Source of the DNA: REEB426 sp964551975 | GTDB lineage: Bacteria; Actinomycetota; Actinomycetes; S36-B12 | Reading direction: 5' to 3' | Length of the DNA: 34,383 bases | Assembly (NCBI GenBank): GCA_964551975.1 | Contig: CAZKFI010000022.1 | Coordinates: forward strand, 1-34,383 | Shown here: positions 22,716 to 31,002 of the stretch, piece after piece | Layout: the number at the start of each line of letters is the position of its first letter | How positions within the stretch are numbered: position 1 is the stretch's first letter | The notes under the pieces: generated by a model | The model's input: only the letters and a program-made list of their open reading frames with translations | What the model was told of the DNA's origin: nothing | Database searches by the model: none | Translations under genes and position numbers: made by a program

Positions 22716-23614
22716 GCAACTCGCAGCACTCACCGGACGGCATTCTCGTCATCGATAAGCCGGCGGGGATGACCTCCCATGACGTGGTTGCTCGCGTGCG
22801 CAGGCACTTGGGTACCCGGCGAGTCGGTCACGCCGGAACCTTGGATCCGATGGCCACCGGGCTGCTGGTCTTGGGTATCGGTCGGGCCACGCGCCTATTG
22901 ACCTACCTGGTTGGTGCGGACAAGGAGTACCTGGCAACGATCCGGCTTGGTGCATCGACCACGACTGATGATGCCGAGGGAGAGGTTGTCGCGCGGGCCG
23001 AGGTCGGGCACTTGGATGCCGCGAGCATTCGTGCTGCCATGAGCGACTTCACCGGCTCGATCATGCAGGTGCCGTCAGCTGTCAGTGCAATCAAGGTGCA
23101 GGGTAAGCGCGCCTATGCCCGTGTTCGTGCTGGCGAGGAGGTCGAGCTGGCAGCACGACCAGTGCGCGTGGCTGAGTTCACCCTCCTTGAAATTGACGAA
23201 GTCGACGGCATGCTCGATTGCCAGGTAAGGGTCGCCTGCAGCAGTGGCACGTACATCCGTGCTCTGGCCCGTGATCTCGGCGAAGCCCTGGGATGCAAGG
23301 GGCACGTGGCTGCGCTGCGTCGCACGCGCGTGGGTCCCTTTGAGCTCACCGATGCCGTGCCACTGGATCATGTGGACGAAGGCAGGCTGAGCTCGCTGGG
23401 TTCGGCAGCTCGGCGATTCCTCCCAACGCGAGTCGCCGATCGCGCCGAAGCTGCCCAATTGGCGCATGGTCGCTCGATCCCGGCGGAAGTTCCCGAAGCA
23501 ATGGACGAGACCGTTGCCGTACTTGACCACTCGGATCAGTTGGTGGCCATCACTCGGCAATCGGCTGGAGTCCTGCAGCCCGTTGCCGTGTTTAGTGATC
23601 CATCGACAGCCTAG
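22712..23614 (+). CDS. truB: tRNA pseudouridine(55) synthase
   Basis: Converts U55 of the T-loop of tRNAs to pseudouridine. Residues 11-30 contain ILVIDKPAGMTSHDVV. The catalytic Asp45 lies in GHAGTLDPMATGLL. YLATIRLGASTTTDDAEGE and VPSAVSAIKVQGKRAYARVR follow, then CSSGTYIRALARDLGEALG and a C-terminal RNA-binding region. The length of 300 is standard. GTG 22712 overlaps rbfA by four bases. Confidence 0.95.
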   Translation: MSNSQHSPDGILVIDKPAGMTSHDVVARVRRHLGTRRVGHAGTLDPMATGLLVLGIGRATRLLTYLVGADKEYLATIRLGASTTTDDAEGEVVARAEVGHLDAASIRAAMSDFTGSIMQVPSAVSAIKVQGKRAYARVRAGEEVELAARPVRVAEFTLLEIDEVDGMLDCQVRVACSSGTYIRALARDLGEALGCKGHVAALRRTRVGPFELTDAVPLDHVDEGRLSSLGSAARRFLPTRVADRAEAAQLAHGRSIPAEVPEAMDETVAVLDHSDQLVAITRQSAGVLQPVAVFSDPSTA

Positions 23615-23715
23615 GCTGAATTCTCTATGGACCGACCTTGCTCGATACGTGATGCGGGAACGTCCTTGTGCTGCGGTGGGATAGGCGGTGCAGAAGCTCT
23701 GAGATTGGGGTGTCG

Positions 23716-24633
23716 ATGAATACGGCTGGCGGTGCGATCAGCGGAAGGCGCGCCATCAGTGTCGGGGTGTTTGACGGTGTGCATCGTGGCCATCGTCACC
23801 TGATCGCTTTGGCCCGTGAGCGTGCCCACGAACAGGGACTCCCACTCACCGTGCTCACCTTCGATCCGCACCCACGGACCGTGGTCAACGGTGTTCCCGT
23901 ACCAGCACTTGCCACCTTGGATGATCGAATCGCGCTTCTGGAAGCCTGCGGTGCTGATGAGGTCGTCGTGCTGAACTTCGACCAGGATCTGGCAACCACC
24001 ACGCCCCAGGAATTCGTGGATCGGGTTCTGGTGGGTACCTGGCAGGCCAGGCTGATCGTGGTGGGGGAGAACTTTCGGTTCGGGGCGGGAGCAGTTGGCA
24101 CGGTCGACACGCTGCGAGAGCTTGGCGCAAGTCGGGACTTCGCGGTTGCTCCGGTTTCCCTTGCCGCATCGACGTCAGGGGTCTGGTCCTCATCCGTCAT
24201 TCGGGCCTTGCTTGGTGATGGCAATGTCGAACAGGCAGCTGTCGCCCTGCTTCGGCCGTATCGACTGACCGGAAGTGTGGTCTCCGGCGAACGACGGGGT
24301 CGTGAACTGGGCTTTCCCACCGCAAACCTTGATGTGGTGCCGGGGTTGCTGATTCCGGCAGATGGGGTCTACGCCGCTTGGCTTGCCGACGGAGCCGATC
24401 GCCATCCCTGCGCGGTCTCGATTGGGAGCAATCCGCAGTTTGATGGCCAGGAACGCACGGTGGAGGCGTATGTCCTGGATCGCACCGACTTGGACCTCTA
24501 TGGCCATCTGGTGGCCTTGGACTTCGTTGGGCGGATCCGAGGCCAGGCGACATTCGCCAGCATCGAGGGCCTCATCGAGCAGATGCACCAGGACGTCGCC
24601 GAATGCCGGGTGCTCCTGGCCCAGCGCCCGTGA
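23716..24633 (+). CDS. ribF: Bifunctional riboflavin kinase/FAD synthetase
   Basis: Phosphorylates riboflavin to FMN and adenylates FMN to FAD. The N-terminal FMN adenylyltransferase domain has GVFDGVHRGHR (17-27) and TFDPHPRTV, plus FRFGAGAVGTVDTL and SSSVIRALLGDG. The C-terminal kinase domain has RLTGSVVSGERRGRELGFPTANL and AYVLDRTDLDLYGHLVALDF. ATG 23716 gives 305 residues and an unusually short lead-in to the first strand. In-frame GTG 23710 or 23668 are alternatives, but no start has a strong ribosome-binding site. The 101-bp spacer after truB shows no clear promoter. Confidence 0.94.
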   Translation: MNTAGGAISGRRAISVGVFDGVHRGHRHLIALARERAHEQGLPLTVLTFDPHPRTVVNGVPVPALATLDDRIALLEACGADEVVVLNFDQDLATTTPQEFVDRVLVGTWQARLIVVGENFRFGAGAVGTVDTLRELGASRDFAVAPVSLAASTSGVWSSSVIRALLGDGNVEQAAVALLRPYRLTGSVVSGERRGRELGFPTANLDVVPGLLIPADGVYAAWLADGADRHPCAVSIGSNPQFDGQERTVEAYVLDRTDLDLYGHLVALDFVGRIRGQATFASIEGLIEQMHQDVAECRVLLAQRP

Positions 24634-24680
24634 AGGCCGGTGCGCCAAGGCTGCCGATGCTCTAGAGATTCAGCGACTGG

Positions 24681-24686
24681 TACCCT
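24681..24686 (+). promoter_or_regulatory. Possible -10 element (TACCCT) for rpsO
   Basis: TACCCT fits TANNNT and lies in the 142-bp spacer after ribF. Transcription would begin near 24693, leaving a leader of about 83 nt with the secondary structure described in the next entry. No -35 is obvious. Confidence 0.35.
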
Positions 24687-24775
24687 GAGGTCGACGGCTT
24701 CGGGGCGGGCGCCCTGAGGTTCGCGACCTGAACACCGGCATCGCCGATGCCGCACTACGCGCCCGAGAGGACATC
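24687..24775 (+). promoter_or_regulatory. Structured rpsO leader, possible S15 autoregulatory site
   Basis: AGGTCG (24688-24693) can pair with CGACCT (24724-24729) around a GC-rich internal segment, and GGCATC/GATGCC (24737-24742 and 24746-24751) makes a tight second hairpin. The segment CCCTGAGGT occurs at 24683-24691 and 24712-24720. It occurs a third time at 24847-24855 inside rpsO, where it encodes the conserved SPEV. Ribosomal protein S15 represses its own mRNA in several bacteria through differing leader structures. The assignment here is inference. AGAGGA (24766-24771) is the ribosome-binding site. Confidence 0.4.
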
Positions 24776-25045
24776 ATGTCGTTGGACAGCGCCACCAAGG
24801 CCGCCATTATCGCCGAATACGGGACGAAGCCCGGTGATACCGGTTCCCCTGAGGTCCAGATCGCGATGCTCAGCAAGCGAATCAGCGATCTGACTGAACA
24901 CCTGAAGGCTCATAAGCACGATCACCACAGTCGCCGCGGTCTGCTGATCCTGGTAGGCCAGCGTCGGCGACTACTGCAGTACTTGATGAAAACCGACATC
25001 GCGCGATACCGCGCGATCATCGAGCGCCTGGGCATTCGCCGCTAG
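24776..25045 (+). CDS. rpsO: 30S ribosomal protein S15
   Basis: An 89-residue primary 16S rRNA-binding protein of the 30S platform. Conserved features are KAAIIAEYGTKPGDTGSPEVQIA, HLKAHKHDHHSRRGLLILVGQRRRLLQYL and RYRAIIERLGIRR, the exact family ends. ATG 24776 is preceded by AGAGGA. It is followed after 146 bp by pnp, the usual bacterial pairing. Confidence 0.97.
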   Translation: MSLDSATKAAIIAEYGTKPGDTGSPEVQIAMLSKRISDLTEHLKAHKHDHHSRRGLLILVGQRRRLLQYLMKTDIARYRAIIERLGIRR

Positions 25046-25191
25046 GCAATCGATTGTGTGCAAGCCGGAGCGCTTGCCCGAGGCCGTGACGTCGGTCCTC
25101 GGTAGTGACTCCCGGGACCTTCCCGAGAGCCTCGATCGAAGACCGGCCCGTCTCTGGTTCGTGTGCGCTCCACGATGTGCGAGGAGGCACG

Positions 25192-27411
25192 ATGCAGGAA
25201 ACAGTGAATTCCACTGAGGTTCATTCCACCGAGGCCGTGATCGACAATGGTCCGTTCGGTACCCGTCGAGTTCGGTTCGAGACTGGGCGTATCGCTCGAC
25301 AGGCTGCCGGCTCGGTGGTAGCAGTACTGGACGACGAAACCATGTTGTTGTCCGCGACAACCGCGTCGAAATCACCCAAAGAGCAGTTCGACTTCTTCCC
25401 ATTGACTGTCGATGTCGAAGAGCGCATGTACGCCGTAGGGCGCATTCCTGGCTCGTTCTTCCGGCGCGAAGGACGCCCAGGTGAGGATGCGATTCTCACC
25501 TGTCGATTGATCGACCGGCCATTGCGCCCAAGTTTCGTCAAGGGTCTGCGCAACGAAGTACAGATCGTTGTGACTGTGCTTGCTCTCAACCCTGCAGACC
25601 TGTACGACGTGATCGCGATCAACGCGGCGAGTGCGTCCACGCAGCTGGCGGGCCTACCGTTCAGCGGGCCCATCGGCGGTGCTCGAGTAGCCCTCATCGA
25701 TGGTCGCTGGGTCTGCTTCCCAACCCATGAGCAGTTGGAACGCGCAGTTTTCGACATGGTCGTTGCTGGGCGAGTGGTCGGTGACGATGTTGCCATCATG
25801 ATGGTGGAAGCCGAAGCCACTGACCAGACCGTTGATTTAGTCGCCGCCGGTGCCGTAGCCCCCACCGAAGAGGTCGTGGCGCAGGGACTCGAGGCTGCCA
25901 AGCCCTTCATTCGGGCGCTCTGCGAAGCACAGGCCGCACTCGCGGCGAAGGCCGCAAAGCCGGTCGGCGAGTTCCCGGTCTTCTTGGAATACCAAGACGA
26001 CGTCTATCAAGCCGTTGCCGCTGAAGCCAGCGATGATCTGCGTCAAGCTCTGACCATCGTGAGCAAGGCCGAGCGCGAGGCTCGCCTTGATGAGATCAAG
26101 GACGCCACTCTGGCCAAGCTCGCAGCCCAGTTCGAGGGCCGTGAGAAGGAACTTTCAGCCGCGGTTCGTTCGGTGACCAAGAATCTTGTCCGTCAGCGTG
26201 TGCTCCGCGACAAGGTGCGCATCGATGGCCGCGGACTAACTGATATCCGAACGCTGAGTGCCGAGGTGGATGTCATTCCTCGCGTGCATGGGTCAGCCCT
26301 CTTCGAGCGCGGTGAGACGCAGATCCTCGGCGTCACCACGCTCAACATGCTGCGCATGGAGCAGCAACTCGACACCCTCAACCCGGTGACCCGCAAGCGC
26401 TACATGCACAACTACAACTTCCCGCCGTACTCGACCGGAGAAACCGGCCGCGTGGGTTCACCCAAGCGTCGGGAAATCGGTCATGGTGCCCTTGCCGAGC
26501 GCGCCCTCGTTCCGGTGCTCCCCAGCCGCGAGGACTTCCCTTATGCGATCCGTCAGGTATCGGAGGCACTGGGATCGAATGGATCCACGTCAATGGGGTC
26601 GGTCTGCGCGTCAACGATGTCGCTGCTCAATGCCGGCGTCCCACTGAAGGCACCGGTTGCCGGAATCGCGATGGGCTTGATCTCTGGTGAGGTGGACGGG
26701 CGAACCGAGTACGTGGCGCTCACCGACATCCTGGGGGCTGAGGATGCCTACGGCGATATGGACTTCAAAGTGGCTGGAACGCGGAGTTTCGTCACTGCGC
26801 TTCAGTTGGATACGAAACTGGATGGGATCCCCGCATCGGTTCTCGCCGGTGCTCTGACCCAGGCCAAGGATGCTCGGCTGACGATTCTGGACGTGATGGC
26901 CGAGGCGATCGCTGAGCCAGATGAGATGGCAGCCACCGCACCCCGCGTGATTTCAATCAAGATTCCGGTAGACAAGATCGGCGAGGTGATCGGACCCAAG
27001 GGGAAGATCATCAATCAGATCCAGGAAGACACTGGTGCCGACATCACCATCGAGGATGACGGCACGATCTACATCGGCGCCACTGACGGCCCCTCGGCTG
27101 AGGCTGCCCGAGCCACGATCAACCAGATCGCGAATCCGACGATGCCTGAGGTTGGTGAGCGGTACCTGGGAACGGTGGTCAAGACCACCACCTTCGGGGC
27201 GTTCGTGTCACTCGTACCAGGTAAGGACGGTCTCCTGCACATCTCCGAGATCAAGAAGATCGCGGGTGGAAAGAAGCGCATTGAGAACGTCGAAGAGGTG
27301 CTCAAGGTGGGAGACAAGGTCCAGGTGGAGATCAAGGAGATTGATCCACGCGGCAAGCTTTCGCTGGCGCCCGTGCTGCAGGAAGGTCAGGACGACTCGG
27401 GTGACGAGTAG
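25192..27411 (+). CDS. pnp: Polyribonucleotide nucleotidyltransferase (PNPase)
   Basis: A 3'-5' phosphorolytic exoribonuclease, 739 residues. The first RNase PH domain has FDFFPLTVDVEERMYAVGRIPGSFFRREGRP. An all-helical domain follows, then the second RNase PH domain with FPPYSTGETGRVGSPKRREIGHG and the catalytic-site acidic stretch DILGAEDAYGDMD (512-524). The KH domain has IGEVIGPKGKII (GPKG 601-604), and the C-terminal S1 domain has GTVVKTTTFGAFVSLVPGKDGLLH. ATG 25192 has GAGGAGG four bases upstream; upstream in-frame codons are not used. The 146-bp leader holds two mutually exclusive short pairings (GGTCC/GGACC and CTCGG/CCGAG, 25094-25127), which may be processing or autoregulation sites. 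Confidence 0.96.
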   Translation: MQETVNSTEVHSTEAVIDNGPFGTRRVRFETGRIARQAAGSVVAVLDDETMLLSATTASKSPKEQFDFFPLTVDVEERMYAVGRIPGSFFRREGRPGEDAILTCRLIDRPLRPSFVKGLRNEVQIVVTVLALNPADLYDVIAINAASASTQLAGLPFSGPIGGARVALIDGRWVCFPTHEQLERAVFDMVVAGRVVGDDVAIMMVEAEATDQTVDLVAAGAVAPTEEVVAQGLEAAKPFIRALCEAQAALAAKAAKPVGEFPVFLEYQDDVYQAVAAEASDDLRQALTIVSKAEREARLDEIKDATLAKLAAQFEGREKELSAAVRSVTKNLVRQRVLRDKVRIDGRGLTDIRTLSAEVDVIPRVHGSALFERGETQILGVTTLNMLRMEQQLDTLNPVTRKRYMHNYNFPPYSTGETGRVGSPKRREIGHGALAERALVPVLPSREDFPYAIRQVSEALGSNGSTSMGSVCASTMSLLNAGVPLKAPVAGIAMGLISGEVDGRTEYVALTDILGAEDAYGDMDFKVAGTRSFVTALQLDTKLDGIPASVLAGALTQAKDARLTILDVMAEAIAEPDEMAATAPRVISIKIPVDKIGEVIGPKGKIINQIQEDTGADITIEDDGTIYIGATDGPSAEAARATINQIANPTMPEVGERYLGTVVKTTTFGAFVSLVPGKDGLLHISEIKKIAGGKKRIENVEEVLKVGDKVQVEIKEIDPRGKLSLAPVLQEGQDDSGDE

Positions 27412-28720
27412 CACGCAGACGCTCCTGGACAACGGCAGTCTGGTTCAGCTGACCACCCTGCCCGGGGGCCTGCGTGTCATTACCGAACGCGTCCCTGGGG
27501 TGCGCTCGGTCGCCGTCGGCGTGTGGGTGCAGGTTGGATCCCGGGACGAGTCAGGTGACGCCCTGGGATCCGCCCACTATCTGGAGCACCTCCTCTTCAA
27601 AGGCACGAGTCGACGCTCCGCGCTGGATATCAGTGCTTCCATCGAAGCTGTCGGCGGAGAGCTGAACGCCTTCACGACTAAGGAGTACACCTGCTATCAC
27701 GCTCGGGTACTCGACGAAGATCTTGATCTCGCCCTAGACGTGATCTGCGATGTGGTGACCGATGCGTTGATTCGCGCCGAGGATGTCGAGGCCGAACGAG
27801 GTGTGATCCTCGAAGAGATCGCGATGAACGATGACGATCCTGGTGATGTCGCACACGAGGCGTTCACCACGGCACTATTCGCCGGTAGTCCCTTGGCAAC
27901 ACCGGTACTCGGAACGATCGACACGATTGAGTCGATCTCCCGTGATGCCATAGACGGCTTCTACCGCGCGCAGTACCGACCAGAAACCATGGTTGTCTCG
28001 GTTGCTGGAAATCTCGAGCATGAGCGAGTGGTGGCTTCCATCATTCGCGCCTTCGGTGATCGCCTCACCGGTTCAAGCCAGCCAGCTGCACCCAGGCAAC
28101 GTGGTCAAGCGAGTGAGCACGGCAGCGGCCTTCGACTGGTCGAGCGTCCCACTGAGCAAGCCCATGTTGTCTTGGGCTACCCGGGTCTGCCACGTAACGA
28201 CGATCGTCGCTACGCGATGGCCGTCCTTTCCACGGCGTTCGGTGGCGGCATGAGCAGCAGGCTTTTTCAGGAGGTCCGCGAAAAGCGCGGGCTTGCCTAT
28301 TCGGTCTACGCCTACGCGCAGGGGTTCGCTGATAACGGCCTGTTCGGTATGTACGTCGGATGTCTGCCCAGCAAACTTCCGACGGCGTTGGAGGTTTGTC
28401 GCGAGCAGGTGCAAACACTGGTGACCGGTGGGCTTTCAGAGGAGGAGATCGCTCGCGGCAAGGGACAGGTGAAGGGCTCCACCGTGCTCGGCCAGGAAGA
28501 TGTGAGCTCGCGAATGACTCGCATTGCCCGTTCCCAGGTGCATGGTGAACCACTGCTGAGCATTGATGAGGTCCTGCAGCGGGTTGAGGACGTCACTGCG
28601 GAGGATCTCCAGCAGATTGCCGAGCAAGTCATGACCCAGTCCGAACTCCTTGCGGTGGTGGGTCCCTTCGACGATGCATCGGTCTTCAAGGCTGGTGCGC
28701 CGACTGGATCGTCGGCATGA
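27401..28720 (+). CDS. M16-family zinc metallopeptidase
   Basis: A 439-residue pitrilysin/mitochondrial-processing-peptidase-type protein. The inverted zinc motif HYLEH (His59, Glu62, His63) is followed about 75 residues later by the third ligand region AERGVILEEI. The second half contains RGLAYSVYAYAQGFADNGLFGMYVG, the usual pairing motif of the inactive domain. GTG 27401 overlaps pnp by 11 bases. The frame open upstream of this is only the pnp shadow. The same position between pnp and dapB is common in actinobacteria. Substrate unknown; peptide clearance is usual for the family. It is coupled to dapB (ATGA). Confidence 0.92.
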   Translation: MTSSTQTLLDNGSLVQLTTLPGGLRVITERVPGVRSVAVGVWVQVGSRDESGDALGSAHYLEHLLFKGTSRRSALDISASIEAVGGELNAFTTKEYTCYHARVLDEDLDLALDVICDVVTDALIRAEDVEAERGVILEEIAMNDDDPGDVAHEAFTTALFAGSPLATPVLGTIDTIESISRDAIDGFYRAQYRPETMVVSVAGNLEHERVVASIIRAFGDRLTGSSQPAAPRQRGQASEHGSGLRLVERPTEQAHVVLGYPGLPRNDDRRYAMAVLSTAFGGGMSSRLFQEVREKRGLAYSVYAYAQGFADNGLFGMYVGCLPSKLPTALEVCREQVQTLVTGGLSEEEIARGKGQVKGSTVLGQEDVSSRMTRIARSQVHGEPLLSIDEVLQRVEDVTAEDLQQIAEQVMTQSELLAVVGPFDDASVFKAGAPTGSSA

Positions 28721-29457
28721 GCGGGGAGCCGATTGCGGTCGGCGTAGTCGGTGCCGCGGGGCGTATGGGTGCGACGGTGGTTGAAGCCGTGCGTTCCGCG
28801 CCGGATCTGCAGCTGGTAGCTGCAATCGATCTGGGGGACTCGCTGCAATCCCTGGATCCGGCGTCGATCATCGTGGACTTCACCACACCCGAAGCTGTCA
28901 TGGGGACCTTGGAGTACTGCATCGGTCGCGGGATCCACTGTGTTGTGGGTACCACAGGTTTTGACGATGTTCGACTTGCTCAAGTACGTGCATGGTGCGC
29001 CGAGCAACCGGCGGTCGGGGTGCTGGTCGCTCCGAACTTTGGAATAGCTGCCGTATTGATGATGCGCTTCGCTGAGCAGGCAGCACCCCACTTCGAATCT
29101 GTAGAAGTTATCGAATTGCATCACCCTGAAAAGGCCGATGCTCCTTCGGGCACTGCTCGGCATACCGCAGAGCGCATCGCGCGAGTACGAGGTGGTCAAC
29201 TCAGTCCCGATGCCACCCGACATGAGATTCCCGGGGCGCGAGGTGCCGACATTGGCGGGGTGCGTGTGCATGCGGTGCGCGCCCGTGGTTTGGTTGCCCA
29301 CCAAGAGGTGATTCTCGGCGGCCCCGGAGAAGTTCTCACAATTCGCCACGACTCAATGGATCGCACCTCGTTCATGCCTGGTGTGCTGCTTGGGGTGCGG
29401 CGTGTGGCCGAGCATCCCGGACTTACGGTGGGCTTGGACGCCTACCTCGACGCCTGA
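28717..29457 (+). CDS. dapB: 4-hydroxy-tetrahydrodipicolinate reductase
   Basis: An NAD(P)H-dependent step of lysine and diaminopimelate synthesis, 246 residues. The Rossmann motif is VGVVGAAGRMG (8-18). VVGTTGFDD and VLVAPNFGIAAVLM follow. The substrate-binding motif HHPEKADAPSGTA starts at His135 and includes the catalytic His135-His136 pair and Lys139. VHAVRARGLVAHQEVILGG and HDSMDRTSFMPGVLLGVR close the protein. It overlaps the peptidase gene by four bases. It ends 3 bp from a convergent gene without a visible terminator. Confidence 0.95.
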   Translation: MSGEPIAVGVVGAAGRMGATVVEAVRSAPDLQLVAAIDLGDSLQSLDPASIIVDFTTPEAVMGTLEYCIGRGIHCVVGTTGFDDVRLAQVRAWCAEQPAVGVLVAPNFGIAAVLMMRFAEQAAPHFESVEVIELHHPEKADAPSGTARHTAERIARVRGGQLSPDATRHEIPGARGADIGGVRVHAVRARGLVAHQEVILGGPGEVLTIRHDSMDRTSFMPGVLLGVRRVAEHPGLTVGLDAYLDA

Positions 29458-29460
29458 AAT

Positions 29461-29982
29461 CTACTGACTCTGCTCCTGTAGCGCGATGAGGCGCAGCATG
29501 GCCATATCCGCGGCCTCGGGCCGAAACACCGTATCAATGGTTCGTCGGCCTACGTGGGTGCGAATACTCGCACCGGTCGCGCGTACCAACACAAGGCGAT
29601 TGTGCTGCTCATCAACTGTGCTGAGTTCACTCCATCGACCGCGCTCACTGCGCAGGAGTCGACGCACCAGGTAGCCGTGATGATTCACGTAAGTGCCGCG
29701 ACCCCAGGCGCGGAGCAGCAGGGCGAGTGCTGCCGCACCCAGTAACGCACCGACGATGGCTGGCCACGAGGGTAGCGGCCAGGTAGCGGCGCTTGAGGCT
29801 GCACCGGCAACGACCAGGCTGGGCAGCAGGGACAGGACCAGGACGGTCATTGAGATCAACAGCAGCAGGTGCACGGGACCGCGTGCGGGAAGCCGGGCCA
29901 ATCGAGTGTCTGTCGGTGCATCAACATGCGGCTCGGGTGGCCAGACGGACCGAAAGATCGCCGGGCGTGCTGGTTGGCTCAT
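29461..29982 (-). CDS. Two-helix membrane protein with PH-like tail
   Basis: A 173-residue protein. A proline-rich cytoplasmic N-terminus (1-40) is followed by two hydrophobic helices (about 44-65 and 75-95). A soluble beta-rich domain then runs from GRGTYVNHHGYLVRRLLRSERGRWSELSTV to DTVFRPEAADMAMLRLIALQ. The pattern resembles the small bacterial PH-like membrane proteins common in actinobacteria, but the match is by pattern only. ATG 29982 overlaps the azlD stop (ATGA), so it ends the operon. Longer upstream frames overlap azlD and are not used. Function unknown. Confidence 0.7.
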   Translation of the reverse strand: MSQPARPAIFRSVWPPEPHVDAPTDTRLARLPARGPVHLLLLISMTVLVLSLLPSLVVAGAASSAATWPLPSWPAIVGALLGAAALALLLRAWGRGTYVNHHGYLVRRLLRSERGRWSELSTVDEQHNRLVLVRATGASIRTHVGRRTIDTVFRPEAADMAMLRLIALQEQSQ

Positions 29983-30290
29983 GTGGCTACCCCGAGTGCC
30001 CGCAGTCCTGCAGCAACGCCGGCAGCGATGAGCACCACGAGTAGGAAGGGTGCCCGCAGCAGCAGGGCGGTAATCGAGGCAAGAAGTCCGGCGAGTCGTG
30101 CATCGATAACCAGGCTGGAACCTTGGGCGAAGGTCTGCACGGCGACCAACGCGGCGAGCATGGCGACTGGCAGCAGGCCGACGACACGCTGCAGAAGCGG
30201 ATGTTCGAGGGTGCGCTGAGGGATGAGCGCCCCAGTGAGTTTGGTGGCATAACAGGCGGCGGTGCCGGCGAGTACGGCAAACCAGATCAT
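29979..30290 (-). CDS. azlD: AzlD-family small membrane subunit
   Basis: A 103-residue protein with three to four transmembrane helices. It contains the family's ACYATKLTGALIPQRTLEHPLLQRVVGLLPVAML region and a hydrophobic C-terminus. AzlD partners AzlC in export of branched-chain amino acids. ATG 30290 overlaps the azlC stop (ATGA), as expected for a two-subunit transporter. Confidence 0.86.
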   Translation of the reverse strand: MIWFAVLAGTAACYATKLTGALIPQRTLEHPLLQRVVGLLPVAMLAALVAVQTFAQGSSLVIDARLAGLLASITALLLRAPFLLVVLIAAGVAAGLRALGVAT

Positions 30291-30976
30291 GCTGGCTCCC
30301 GCGATGCGGTCGCTGTTCCGGGTCCACTCAACAGGCCTGCGGCAGCGGCCACCAAACTCGAAGCCAGGATCGGCACACCAGCTGGGGTGAAGGGCACAAG
30401 GCTGATCGCGAGCCCGGCACCGCAGATGGCCACGATGATCGCGAGTCGACCGCGAAGTCGCGGCCAGAGCAGGGCGATGAATCCTGCCGGGATTGCCGCG
30501 TCCAGTCCGAGCACGCGCGGATCACCAATAAATGATGCTCCCAGCCAGCCAAGCAGGGTGCCGATGTTCCAGCAGGCAAACACTGCGACACCTGTTGACC
30601 AGAAAGCGTGGCGGGCAAGCGGACGATCTGTCTGCGCCATTGCCATGGCGGTGGATTCGTCGATCGTCAGCTGCGCGGCAACAGGTACCCGCCAGCCACG
30701 AAACTGCAGGCTTTGTGCCACGTGCATCGAGTACAAGCCATTGCGGGTGCCGATAAGGAAGGCGGTGAGAACTGCAGCGACGGCACCACCACCCGCACCG
30801 AGTACGCCGACGAGTGCAAATTGCGATGCGCCGGTGAACATGCCGAGTGACAGCAGCTGCGTCTGCAGGGGACTCAGACCAGATGCGATAGCGATGGCTC
30901 CGAAGGAAATGCCGTAAGCACCGGTTGCGACGCCAATGCCGAAGGCGTTCACCGTCACCTGCCGACGGTTATCCAC
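30287..30976 (-). CDS. azlC: AzlC-family branched-chain amino acid exporter subunit
   Basis: A 229-residue permease with about seven transmembrane segments. Family features include YGISFGAIAIASGLSPLQ, LSLGMFTGASQFALVG, LTAFLIGTRNGLYSM, QLTIDESTAMAM and the repeated hydrophobic C-terminus. The start is taken at GTG 30976, five bases after AGGAGG (30987 to 30982). GTG 30980-30982 overlaps the ribosome-binding site and is less likely. It begins 26 bp after glpD on the same strand and is probably co-transcribed with it. Confidence 0.88.
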   Translation of the reverse strand: MDNRRQVTVNAFGIGVATGAYGISFGAIAIASGLSPLQTQLLSLGMFTGASQFALVGVLGAGGGAVAAVLTAFLIGTRNGLYSMHVAQSLQFRGWRVPVAAQLTIDESTAMAMAQTDRPLARHAFWSTGVAVFACWNIGTLLGWLGASFIGDPRVLGLDAAIPAGFIALLWPRLRGRLAIIVAICGAGLAISLVPFTPAGVPILASSLVAAAAGLLSGPGTATASREPA

Positions 30977-31002
30977 CTTCACCTCCTGTGTGGGCTGCCA
31001 CC

